In this document: positions 46,205-54,156 of the stretch, piece after piece
Layout of the letters: each line of letters starts with the position of its first letter
Position numbering within the stretch: the first letter of the stretch is position 1
From: Pseudanabaena sp. BC1403
GTDB lineage: Bacteria; Cyanobacteriota; Cyanobacteriia; Pseudanabaenales; Pseudanabaenaceae
Direction: 5' to 3'
Length of the DNA stretch: 64,000 bases
Assembly: GCF_002914585.1 (NCBI RefSeq)
Contig: NZ_PDDM01000004.1
Coordinates: forward strand, 1-64,000
Notes under the pieces: generated by a model
Told to the model about the DNA's origin: nothing
What the model saw: only the letters and a program-made list of their open reading frames with translations
The model's database searches: none
Program-made: the position numbers and the translations under genes

Positions 46205-46873
46205 ATGAAAAATAAGTGGATATATCGTTTGACTGTATTTTTAGTGTCTTTAATTATATTTACAGGCTGCTCTTTGAGCTTGATTGGAATTAGAGGAGAT
46301 GGAGTCTTCAAAACTGAGTCTAGAGAAGTAACTTCGTTCTCCTCTATTTCCTTTAAATCTGTAGGTAAGCTCAAGGTGATCCAGAATGGGAAAGAGTCTC
46401 TTACGATCATTGCCGAGGAAAATATTCTCCCAATCCTAGAGAGTCATGTGGCTGATAAAACCTTGTATATCAACAATGTAAACGGGTCAAGCGTCAATCC
46501 AACTAAGCCTGTTGAATTTGTGGTAGAGGTTAAGACTCTAGAGAATTTGTACACTAAAGCAGTTGGTAGCATAGAAGTCAACGGTATTCAGGGTAAACGG
46601 TTATCGGTTTCGCTTGATGGTGTGGGTAGTGTGGCGATTGCAGGAAATGTTGATGTACTAGATCTCGACCTTTCTGGAGTCGGAAGCTTTGATGGCAAAG
46701 ATTTGGAGATAAAGCAAGCTACAGTTCGGAATAAAGGTGTCGGTAGTGCATTGGTCAATGTTAGTGAACAGTTGGATGCATCAGTATCAGGTATTGGGTC
46801 AATAGAGTATATTGGCTCTCCCCAAGTTACGGAATTTGTGAAAGGGCTGGGGGGAATCAAGAAAAGAAGTTAA
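46205..46873 (+). CDS. GIN-domain (DUF2807) lipoprotein
   Basis: The 222-residue protein has a signal peptide with the lipobox IFTGC (Cys22) and a repetitive beta-helix GIN domain (about 45-215): FSSISFKSVGKLKVIQNGKE, VGSIEVNGIQGKRL, GVGSVAIAGNVDVLDL. Repeated V(G)xGSxxx units indicate parallel beta rungs. It should be anchored to a membrane, facing the periplasm. The function of GIN domains is unknown. It precedes a DUF998 gene by 27 bases. Confidence 0.85.
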   Translation: MKNKWIYRLTVFLVSLIIFTGCSLSLIGIRGDGVFKTESREVTSFSSISFKSVGKLKVIQNGKESLTIIAEENILPILESHVADKTLYINNVNGSSVNPTKPVEFVVEVKTLENLYTKAVGSIEVNGIQGKRLSVSLDGVGSVAIAGNVDVLDLDLSGVGSFDGKDLEIKQATVRNKGVGSALVNVSEQLDASVSGIGSIEYIGSPQVTEFVKGLGGIKKRS

Positions 46874-46900
46874 AAGCGGACGTTTCAGATAAAAAATCAA

Positions 46901-47509
46901 GTGAAACAATCTGTCATGAATAAATTAAGACTTTCTGGTTTATTATTCTTTCTTGCTGGTTCAATTGCCTTGATGGGCATTATCACTGCTGAGGCATTGT
47001 ATCCATCAGGTACTGGTTATACAACTTTTAGCAGCGAAATCAGCGATCTTGGCGCAACCAGACCGCCCAACAGCATAATCTATCAGCCGTCTTCGAGCAT
47101 TTTTAATACCACAATGCTGTTGTCAGGGCTGATGACTTTGACAGCAACATTTTATCAGCATAGATATTTCAGAAAATTGCTTATTAGCATTCCACTTAGT
47201 CTATTTGGTTTCGGTTTAGTGGGTATTGGAGTTTTTTCTGGAGACAAAACTCCGTATCATGGAATGTTTGCAATGCTTACATTCTTGTCTGGTGGATTTT
47301 CAGCGATCGCATCCGCCAAAATTGCTTCAGCACCTTTCAAATATATTGTGATTCTACTTGGTTTAGTTGTATTACTTACTTGGTCTATCGCCGTGTTTTT
47401 TCCCGCCATTATTGTCCCTTTTATTGGTATTGGCGGAACAGAAAGATGGATAGTGTATTCACTTGTATTATGGTTAACTGGCTTGGGCGGTTATCTAATG
47501 AATAAATAA
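46901..47509 (+). CDS. DUF998 membrane protein
   Basis: The 202-residue protein has about six hydrophobic helices with LFFLAGSIALMGIITAEALYP, a loop SSEISDLGATRP, MFAMLTFLSGGFSAIASAKI and GGTERWIVYSLVLWLTGLGG, the DUF998 pattern. The frame starts at a GTG; the ATG at 46916 (MNKLRLSG) is an equally good start. Function unknown. Likely cotranscribed with the GIN lipoprotein upstream. Confidence 0.75.
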   Translation: MKQSVMNKLRLSGLLFFLAGSIALMGIITAEALYPSGTGYTTFSSEISDLGATRPPNSIIYQPSSSIFNTTMLLSGLMTLTATFYQHRYFRKLLISIPLSLFGFGLVGIGVFSGDKTPYHGMFAMLTFLSGGFSAIASAKIASAPFKYIVILLGLVVLLTWSIAVFFPAIIVPFIGIGGTERWIVYSLVLWLTGLGGYLMNK

Positions 47510-47528
47510 TGATTTAAAAAATGAAACA

Positions 47529-47633
47529 GTGAAAAAATACTCATTATCGATAGACATCCAGACAAGAAGAGTTTCTGTTTTGCACTCGCAGAAAGCTACA
47601 AGAAGGGAGTAGATTTATCTGGAGTAGATTGTA
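47529..47633 (+). pseudogene. Fragment of an NAD(P)H oxidoreductase (flavodoxin-like fold), cut by MITE-A
   Basis: After correcting one base in a poly-A run behind GTG at 47529, the frame reads KKILIIDRHPDKKSFCFALA followed by ESYKKGVDLSGVDC. This matches the N-terminus of NQO1/MdaB-type flavodoxin-fold oxidoreductases (KILIINGHPD...). It stops at the left end of the MITE-A copy at 47634. The rest of the gene is absent. Confidence 0.7.
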
Positions 47634-47738
47634 ATACCAATTCACAGAAGTGTTATCACACTTTTATGAATTAAAAACCAAACCCTGTAAGGGTTATACC
47701 AAAGCACAAAATGGCTGTGCCACTTTGTGTTTTGGTAT
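47634..47738 (+). mobile_element. MITE-A copy 4 (105 bp)
   Basis: Ends ATACCAA and TTGGTAT, with all three internal hairpins in the order of copy 1. The left end abuts the oxidoreductase fossil. Confidence 0.85.
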
Positions 47739-47922
47739 AACCAGTGCCCGCGATCGCGAAGATAAATTTGTAAATATATATTACGTTTTCATACAACTCA
47801 ATCAATTAATACATTACTCAACCATTATTTTAAACAATAGAATGACTATGCTTATAGCTATAAATAAGACTTAGTAAGAATCTTAGAATATCCACCTTAT
47901 GTTATTAATGTGGAGAAATAAT
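47739..47922. other. AT-rich spacer before the GGDEF gene
   Basis: No gene is visible; the 74-codon frame that spans the MITE is an artefact of the repeat. The only clear site is the GGAG at 47912 for the next gene. Confidence 0.5.
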
Positions 47923-48840
47923 ATGGACAATGAGATTAAAGCTAACTTTAGTGCTTTTAAAGAGCCGACACTTGACATGAAAATTCCTCTCAAACATTTA
48001 CTTGAACAAAGTGAAGAAATCAAAGCAGATGTCGAGAAGGCTGCGGTACAAATTAGTTCGGTGAATGCAGTCCTTACGAATGACACTAAAGTCCTGCCTC
48101 CATTTCCGACCATCGAAGAGGTGATTGCTCAGAACGAAGAAGTCGAAAAAAAGGTGGTAAAAGCTGCGGAAGATCTGGATTATGTTAATGCCGAACTCAC
48201 TAAGCAGGTGGAGGAGAGAATCGATATCGAATCTGAACTGAGGCAGACAAGAAAAGAGCTGTTTGAGTTGCGTACTGATTTATCGGAATCTCAAGCAAAG
48301 GAGAAAGATGCACGACATAGTGCACTTCATGATCCACTCACAGGATTGCCAAATCGTTTGTTGCTGGAACAGCATCTCGATCATGGATTGACTCAATCAA
48401 GACGGCATGGTTGGAAACTCGCGCTCATGTTCATCGACCTAGATAAATTTAAGAACATTAATGATACTTACGGTCATGACGTTGGCGATAAGGTGTTGAT
48501 CACTGTGGCAAAACGTTTACAAGATTTTGTACGTGGTGAAGATATCGTCAGTCGATGGGGCGGCGACGAGTTTATCTGTGTTCTCTTAAACATCAAGCTT
48601 GAAGAGGAAGTAATTAAACTTGCTAATAAGATGGTTGCTCGAATTTCTGAGGACTGTGATTTTGACGGAACCATTGTTTCTGTAGGAGCTTCTATTGGGA
48701 TTGCCATATGTCCTAGAGATGGAGAAACGGCTGATATCCTTTTTAAGCAGGTTGATAGAGCTATGTATAGATCAAAAGGATCTTCCAAGAGCGTTAAGCT
48801 GTTTAGCGGAGCTATTTTGGATATTCCTGCTGTTGAATAG
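47923..48840 (+). CDS. GGDEF diguanylate cyclase with an N-terminal coiled coil
   Basis: The 305-residue protein makes cyclic di-GMP from GTP. A helical N-terminal part (about 20-135, Glu/Lys-rich heptads) precedes a complete GGDEF domain with HDPLTGLPNR, FIDLDKFKNIND, the active-site WGGDEF and IGIAICPRDGE. There is no sensory domain or membrane helix. The ATG at 47923 has GGAG seven bases upstream and is preferred over an earlier in-frame ATG at 47899. The N-terminal helices resemble coiled coils that mediate dimerisation. No EAL domain nearby. Confidence 0.9.
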   Translation: MDNEIKANFSAFKEPTLDMKIPLKHLLEQSEEIKADVEKAAVQISSVNAVLTNDTKVLPPFPTIEEVIAQNEEVEKKVVKAAEDLDYVNAELTKQVEERIDIESELRQTRKELFELRTDLSESQAKEKDARHSALHDPLTGLPNRLLLEQHLDHGLTQSRRHGWKLALMFIDLDKFKNINDTYGHDVGDKVLITVAKRLQDFVRGEDIVSRWGGDEFICVLLNIKLEEEVIKLANKMVARISEDCDFDGTIVSVGASIGIAICPRDGETADILFKQVDRAMYRSKGSSKSVKLFSGAILDIPAVE

Positions 48841-48999
48841 ATGCCTTTACTTGACAACAATCATGTGTTAGCCATTACTGCGATCGCGATAACTTTGCTA
48901 TAAGGAACAGAAACTCTGGGTAAATATAGATTCTCTTAACGAGTTATTTGATTTCAGCGCCATTCAGTTACATTTTGTACCGTATTCAATCAACTCAAG

Positions 49000-49048
49000 C
49001 AATTCATTCTCTGAATCAAGCGATCGCCTGTCATAGTTAAAATTTTAC
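49000..49048 (+). repeat. Leader repeat copy 2
   Basis: Matches copy 1 at 45718-45766: CAATTCATTC, variable part, AAGCGATCGCCTGTCATAGT and AAAATTTTAC. Ends nine bases before the DUF6544 start codon. Confidence 0.7.
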
Positions 49049-49056
49049 ATAGAAAA

Positions 49057-50007
49057 ATGATATTTATCCAAACATGGCGATCTGTAGTCTTCATACTAGC
49101 TGGATTTAGCTTGAGTCTAGGGTTATTCATGACGTATTCGTTGAAATTGCCACTAATAGTCACTGTTATTGTCTTGATCGTAGCCTTGTTTGCGATTGTT
49201 ATGATGTACGGGAGCGATCGCTGGCGGTCTGAGACTGATAAATTACGAATCAAACTGACAAATGGACAGCAATTAATTCAGCCTAAAATCTATGATCAAA
49301 AAGAGATCGTAGATTTACCAGAGCCTGTACAACGATTTTTTAAGACTGTGCTTAGGGATGGACAAGCGATCGTCACAAAGGCTTCCCTCTCTCAGTACGG
49401 ACAGTTTCATATGAATGAAACAGAGGATAAATGGCATAAGTTTACTGCTACGCAACTTGTGACTACGCAAATGTTAGGCTTTGATTGGGATGCAAAAATT
49501 CAGATGATTCCATTGATTCCATTCGTAAATGTATTTGTTCATGATACATATCTGCTAGGAGAAGGGAATTTACAAGCCTCAGTGTTCGGTCTTCTCACGG
49601 TTGCTAAAATGCACAATACTCCTGAATTAAATCAAGGCGAATTATTACGCTTCCTTGCGGAAACGGTTTGGTATCCGACATCGTTACTACCTAGTCAAGG
49701 TGTGGTCTGGGAAGAGATCGATCAACATTCTAGCCGAGCCACTTTGACGGATGGCGAGACAACTGCTTCTGTTGTATTTCAGTTTGATGCTGAAGGGTTA
49801 ATTACAAGTATGCGAGCTGAATCTCGTTGTTATCGTGTAGTTGATGACAAATTGATGTTTATGCCTTGGGTAGGTAATTTCAGGGAGTATTCTGTTCGTA
49901 ATGGAATGCGAATTCCCTTAGAAGGCGAAGTTGGATGGGAGCATCCAGAAGGTGTTCGCCTCTATTTTAAAGGAAAAATCACCAAGATTAGCTATGAGTT
50001 TACATAG
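49057..50007 (+). CDS. DUF6544 family protein with N-terminal membrane helices
   Basis: The 316-residue protein has two hydrophobic segments (about 10-27, 32-50) and a soluble domain (about 80-315) with DLPEPVQRFFKTVL, LLGEGNLQASVFGLLTVAK, GELLRFLAETVWYPTSLLP and RLYFKGKITKISYEF. These are the DUF6544 patterns. Function unknown. Its C-terminal 17 codons are duplicated as a fossil at 51426-51515. The gene lies after the leader repeat copy 2. Confidence 0.75.
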   Translation: MIFIQTWRSVVFILAGFSLSLGLFMTYSLKLPLIVTVIVLIVALFAIVMMYGSDRWRSETDKLRIKLTNGQQLIQPKIYDQKEIVDLPEPVQRFFKTVLRDGQAIVTKASLSQYGQFHMNETEDKWHKFTATQLVTTQMLGFDWDAKIQMIPLIPFVNVFVHDTYLLGEGNLQASVFGLLTVAKMHNTPELNQGELLRFLAETVWYPTSLLPSQGVVWEEIDQHSSRATLTDGETTASVVFQFDAEGLITSMRAESRCYRVVDDKLMFMPWVGNFREYSVRNGMRIPLEGEVGWEHPEGVRLYFKGKITKISYEFT

Positions 50008-50130
50008 TGACCGTGTTTATTGTAGATACATTGGTTGAAAAAATATTTTGAGATCGCGACGGAAAAGATATTCTTGCTGAAGTTAAGAGCATGTTTGAAA
50101 AGTTTTACGGAATGAAAAAACGGAAAATCT

Positions 50131-51096
50131 CTAATTTTCTTGAGGATGAATCACTAACACGCGGACTTTAGAATCAGTTGTGGCAATGTCTGAATCTATT
50201 GGATCGCTTTGATTTTGTTCTAAGTCGAGTTTTAATCCTAGAAACTTCAATGATTGGCAAATGAGCTCGCGGATGATCTCCGAATTTTCACTTAATTCAG
50301 CTGTAAATACCAAACCATCCATACCACCTAAAATCATCAACATGGAACCAAGGCACGATCTCAAACGATGAATGTAAATATCCAAGGCTTGTTTTGCTCT
50401 AGAATTATCCGTTTCAACCTCAGATGCTACTGATCGTGGGTCATCTGACACTTGAGCAGCAGACATTAAATTCGATTCTTTAACCACTTCTCGATTTGAA
50501 GAATCATCAGTGTTGTTATCTTGTCGCATCATTTCACTCAAAACGCTTGGGTCAATTGAGCCAGAGCTATAATCAATCATCAACCCCTCTAAAGGAGTGA
50601 ATCCTGTAACCGTATCAATGATCTGACCATTGTGGATTGCGGCTAGAGAACACCCACCGTCTAAATTGCAAGTGATCAGACGCAGCTCATTGAGATCGCG
50701 CTTTAAGATTTGGGCAGCTCGTTCAGCACAATACTGGTGAACACTTTCATTAAGTCCATAATGTCGTTTATCAACTTCTACAGGAACGGTAGGAAGTGCA
50801 GAGATAGTAGCAAGATTAGAACTATTAGAAACTGCCGCAAGTTTATCAGTATCAGTATCATTAGGTTCCGCTGGTGGATTGGAAGCTATCTCTCGCCAAT
50901 CCAAATCTAATTTTGCACAAATTTCAAAAAAGGTAAACCGCTCAACTGCTTTTCCTGCAAAAAAACGATAAATCGGTTGACGTGTTTTTATACCGACTTC
51001 AATGGCAAGATATTCTTGAGTCCAACCTTTACTATTAAACTGCTGCTTAGCTTGTTTAATTCCTGATAGTGAGGCTTTTAATGATCGCTTAGAGAT
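50131..51096 (-). CDS. Helix-turn-helix fused to a degenerate acetate-kinase C-terminal domain
   Basis: The open frame spans 50131-51108 and encodes about 321 residues from a possible ATC start at 51096 (AGGA 9-10 bases upstream). No ATG, GTG or TTG lies upstream of residue 65. Residues 4-72 (SKRSLKASLSGIKQAKQQF, KGWTQEYLAIEVGIKTRQPI, FFAGKAVERFTFFEICAKL) match the HTH found at the start of cyanobacterial NACHT/TPR signalling proteins. A linker follows; then residues about 108-320 align with acetate kinase from its HGTSH motif to its C-terminus (RLITCNLDGG, GFTPLEGLMIDYSSGSIDP, GGMDGLVFTAELSENSEIIR). Catalytic His180, Arg241 and His208 equivalents are changed, so it is likely a ligand-binding pseudo-kinase regulator. 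It may also be decaying, given the missing start. Confidence 0.7.
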   Translation of the reverse strand: MSKRSLKASLSGIKQAKQQFNSKGWTQEYLAIEVGIKTRQPIYRFFAGKAVERFTFFEICAKLDLDWREIASNPPAEPNDTDTDKLAAVSNSSNLATISALPTVPVEVDKRHYGLNESVHQYCAERAAQILKRDLNELRLITCNLDGGCSLAAIHNGQIIDTVTGFTPLEGLMIDYSSGSIDPSVLSEMMRQDNNTDDSSNREVVKESNLMSAAQVSDDPRSVASEVETDNSRAKQALDIYIHRLRSCLGSMLMILGGMDGLVFTAELSENSEIIRELICQSLKFLGLKLDLEQNQSDPIDSDIATTDSKVRVLVIHPQEN

Positions 51097-51108
51097 AGTA
51101 GGAAATTC

Positions 51109-51555
51109 CTATTGTGTAATTCGTTATTATCTATGTTAACACTAATCAAAGCCTTAGTGTTTCAAGATATATATTTGTAATGAAATCGAACATTTAATAC
51201 ATATCAATCATTAAAAGATTAGACTTTTTGTAGAATAAGTTCAAAAAAACCTGTAACCTAAAAGGATGTTCAATTAAAATCCTTGAATTCTAATCTCTGC
51301 AAAGTTTTTAAGGTTTTTGGCGATTTTTAATCACTATTGCCTAACAGGTCTAAAGCAATCCGAAATGATTTGTTGCCAAGGCATTATCCATAAGCGAAAA
51401 GTTTAGGGAAAGAGAAGAAAGTACTATGGAGAATATCAACAAAGAGAGAACCATAGATCTTCGACTGTACTTTAAAGGAAAAATCACCAAGATTAGCTAT
51501 GGGCTTGCAGTGTAATTAAAGAAATCAATCTCAGTAAAAAATTCTACTAAATAAC
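51109..51555. other. 447-base spacer with a gene fossil
   Basis: AT-rich, with the DUF6544 tail fossil at 51426-51515. The rest shows no gene, hairpin or element. It must contain the promoter of the debranching-enzyme gene. Confidence 0.55.
51426..51515 (+). pseudogene. Duplicated C-terminal tail of the DUF6544 gene
   Basis: A 29-codon frame ends RLYFKGKITKISYGLAV, matching the C-terminus of the DUF6544 protein 1.5 kb upstream (RLYFKGKITKISYEFT). Thirty-one consecutive bases (51471-51501 and 49966-49996) are identical. It is either the remnant of a tandem paralogue or a by-product of the insertion of the HTH gene. Confidence 0.8.
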
Positions 51556-53838
51556 ATGCCTGATAAAACTTCACAATCCATAATTGAGCCTCTTGAGCCT
51601 ACGACAATTGAAGTTAATGGAAGATCATTTATTCCTCTTGATAAAAGCCAGATTTCCCCTTGGGTTTGTGTGATTGGTGAGCATCCTATTTCCACATTGA
51701 CTCTAAAGGATGATGACTTATTTCTAATCACGGACACATTAGGCAATATCTCTGATTTAAGCTGTCGCCTTGGTGGTATTGAAGACAGCATGGGATTATT
51801 CTGTCGTGACACTAGATTTCTCAGTCGCCTAGAGTTGCAAATTGAAGGGCGATCGCCGATTGCCTTTAGTAGTACGGCTCGTAAAGGCTTTGCGATGACA
51901 GTTTTATGTGCAAATCCCGAAATTGATGATAAAAATGGTGGTCACATTAAGGCGGAAACCATTGATATCCATCGTGAAATTGTGATTAAAGGTGGCTTTT
52001 TTGAGCAGACACAAGTGACTAACTACAATACCCATCCTGTTAGCTTTACGCTCAGTTTAAGCTTAGATGCGGATTTTCTGGATTTATTTGAAGTGAGAGG
52101 ATCTAAGCGAGAAAAAAGGGGCAATTTCCTTCGCTATCTACCGAATCAAGATCAGAAATCTGTGGAAATGTTGCCTAAAGAAATAGTGCTTGCCTATGAA
52201 GGATTAGACGGCTCTGTGATGGAATCACGAATTCAATTTGATTCTTTTCAGCCCCAAGAGATTCAAGATCATACTGCCATCTGGCATTTAGATTTAGCCG
52301 CCCATGAATCGAGAACGATTGGATATCGTATTCATCTATTTACGAATAATTGTCCCACTTCAATCGTTAGTGTTCCTGAAACCTTTGCACAGGCAAAAAC
52401 AGAGGAATTATTAGAAGAGAAGCTCTGGACTGAGCAAATTACTAAAATTCAAACTGATAATAAATCTCTAAATCATGTAATCGATCGCGCTGTGCAGGAT
52501 ATTTATTTGCTCAGACAGACATCACAAAAACATAATTTTCTTTCGGCGGGAGTCCCTTGGTTTTCGACCCTATTTGGGAGAGATTCCATAATTGCGGCTT
52601 CACAAACTTTAGTTTTAGATCCCACGATCGCCCGTGATACGCTTTCGGTCTTAGCTCACTTTCAAGGCAAAGTTGATAACGAATGGCAAGATGAGCAAAA
52701 AGGGAAAATCCTCCATGAAATCAGGCTTGGAGAAATGGCACGTTGTCACGAAGTCCCCCATACTCCTTACTATGGAACTGTCGATGCTACACCTCTATGG
52801 TTAATGCTCTATGCCGAATATTATGCTTGGACTGCTGATCAGCCAACGTTGGATCAGCTATGGTCGAATGCGCTCTCGGCGATGGCGTGGATTGATCGCA
52901 ACTGTCAAGAAACTGGATATCTCCGTTATCATCGTTCCTCAGAAAAAGGTTTGCTCAATCAAGGCTGGAAAGATTCGGAAAACTGTATTGTCAATAGTAA
53001 GGGAGAAATAGCCGAGGGGGCGATCGCTTTATGTGAAGTGCAGGGCTATGTCTACGCAGCAAAAATCCGCATGAGTGAATTAGCTGAAAAAAGAAAATTG
53101 TTCGATCTCGCTGAACTCTGGCGATCGCAGGCACAAGATTTAAAATTGAGATTCAATCAAGATTTTTGGATGCCCGATCAAGACTATTGTGCTCTTGCCC
53201 TAGATGGTGCAGGTATGCAAGTTGATAGTATTGCGTCGAATGCTGGTCATTGCTTGAATTTAGGCATTTTTGATTACGAAAAAGCGATTAGTGTGGCAGC
53301 TCGTTTAAATGCTCCTGATATGTTCAATGGTTGGGGTATTCGGACTCTGAGCAACCTTTCGCCTGCTTACAATCCGATGGGATATCACATTGGTTCAGTT
53401 TGGCCCCATGACAATAGCTTGATTGCAAGCGGTATGCGATCGCATAGTCTTGTCAAACAATCCTTGAGAATTGCGCAAGGCTTAATCGATATGACCATCG
53501 CTCAGCCCTATAATCGTCCGCCTGAGTTGTTGTGTGGCTACGAGCATGATGGCTTTAGTCTTCCCGTTCAATATCCTGTCGCTTGTTCGCCGCAAGCTTG
53601 GGCGACGGGAAGCATCTTCCAATTAATTTCGATCATGGTCAATCTTGTCCCCGATGCACCTAATAATCAGCTTCGGATTATCGATCCCTGCTTACTCAAT
53701 TCCATTAATCGTCTATCCATTCAAAACTTACGGATTGGACAAACATTATTAGATCTAGAGTTTGAGCGTTCTGGAGATACTACTGCTTGTCGTGTCAATA
53801 AAAAGCGCGGTAATGTCCGCGTCATTATTGAGGCGTAG
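51556..53838 (+). CDS. Glycogen-debranching/amylo-alpha-1,6-glucosidase family protein
   Basis: The 760-residue protein has an N-terminal beta-sandwich domain of the GDE_N_bis type (about 45-245; FLITDTLGNISDL, DTRFLSRLELQIEGR, IDIHREIVIKGGF) and an (alpha/alpha)6-barrel catalytic domain (about 300-750) with AGVPWFSTLFGRDSII, HEIRLGEMARCHEVPH, NQGWKDSENCIV and NPMGYHIGSVWPHDNSLIA. Conserved acids in FGRDS and GWKDS and in VWPHDN are likely catalytic. It may trim or remodel glycogen or a related glucan. No partner gene adjacent other than the two glycosyltransferases 6 kb away. ATG start. Confidence 0.87.
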   Translation: MPDKTSQSIIEPLEPTTIEVNGRSFIPLDKSQISPWVCVIGEHPISTLTLKDDDLFLITDTLGNISDLSCRLGGIEDSMGLFCRDTRFLSRLELQIEGRSPIAFSSTARKGFAMTVLCANPEIDDKNGGHIKAETIDIHREIVIKGGFFEQTQVTNYNTHPVSFTLSLSLDADFLDLFEVRGSKREKRGNFLRYLPNQDQKSVEMLPKEIVLAYEGLDGSVMESRIQFDSFQPQEIQDHTAIWHLDLAAHESRTIGYRIHLFTNNCPTSIVSVPETFAQAKTEELLEEKLWTEQITKIQTDNKSLNHVIDRAVQDIYLLRQTSQKHNFLSAGVPWFSTLFGRDSIIAASQTLVLDPTIARDTLSVLAHFQGKVDNEWQDEQKGKILHEIRLGEMARCHEVPHTPYYGTVDATPLWLMLYAEYYAWTADQPTLDQLWSNALSAMAWIDRNCQETGYLRYHRSSEKGLLNQGWKDSENCIVNSKGEIAEGAIALCEVQGYVYAAKIRMSELAEKRKLFDLAELWRSQAQDLKLRFNQDFWMPDQDYCALALDGAGMQVDSIASNAGHCLNLGIFDYEKAISVAARLNAPDMFNGWGIRTLSNLSPAYNPMGYHIGSVWPHDNSLIASGMRSHSLVKQSLRIAQGLIDMTIAQPYNRPPELLCGYEHDGFSLPVQYPVACSPQAWATGSIFQLISIMVNLVPDAPNNQLRIIDPCLLNSINRLSIQNLRIGQTLLDLEFERSGDTTACRVNKKRGNVRVIIEA

Positions 53839-53848
53839 CTACCTAATT

Positions 53849-53951
53849 ATACCATTTTACAAAAGTGTAACAACACTTCTGTGAATTAAAAAGCAAACCC
53901 TGTAAGGGTTTTAAAAACAAAGAGTGGCGTAGCCACTTTTTGTTTTTGTAT
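53849..53951 (+). mobile_element. MITE-A copy 5 (103 bp)
   Basis: Ends ATACCAT and TTTGTAT (each with one change), all three hairpins in place. Starts ten bases after the stop codon of the debranching gene. Confidence 0.85.
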
Positions 53952-54015
53952 TAATGAGATCTTTATAAATGTTAGCAAGTTGGGAACTTGACTACCTATC
54001 GGTAGACATTTATCC

Positions 54016-54129
54016 TATAGCAAAAAAAGAGTTAGCTAGTACAAACCAAAACCAGAAGATGAGTGGTGGCGCAAAGCGCCGCCACTCATCTTCTGGTTTT
54101 ATGTCCCAAGCAAACCAAGGTTTGCTATA
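54016..54129 (-). mobile_element. MITE-B copy 3 (114 bp, reverse orientation)
   Basis: TATAGCAAAAAAAGAGTTAG on the left and AAGGTTTGCTATA on the right are degenerate ends of the element. The inner shell TAGTACAAACCAAAACC and GGTTTTATGTCCCAAGC flanks a perfect 53-nt palindrome with arms AAAACCAGAAGATGAGTGGT and core GGCGC-AAA-GCGCC. Confidence 0.8.
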
Positions 54130-54156
54130 GCTGAGCTAAAAAGACTATATAGTCAT

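Noticed and set aside
47650-47874. 74-codon ORF over MITE-A copy 4
   Set aside because: The first half is MITE sequence and the rest AT-rich noncoding DNA.
50008-50130. Start-less frame reading DRDGKDILAEVKSMFEKFYG
   Set aside because: Coding-like composition, but an upstream stop, no start codon and no family match; at most a small fossil next to the HTH gene.
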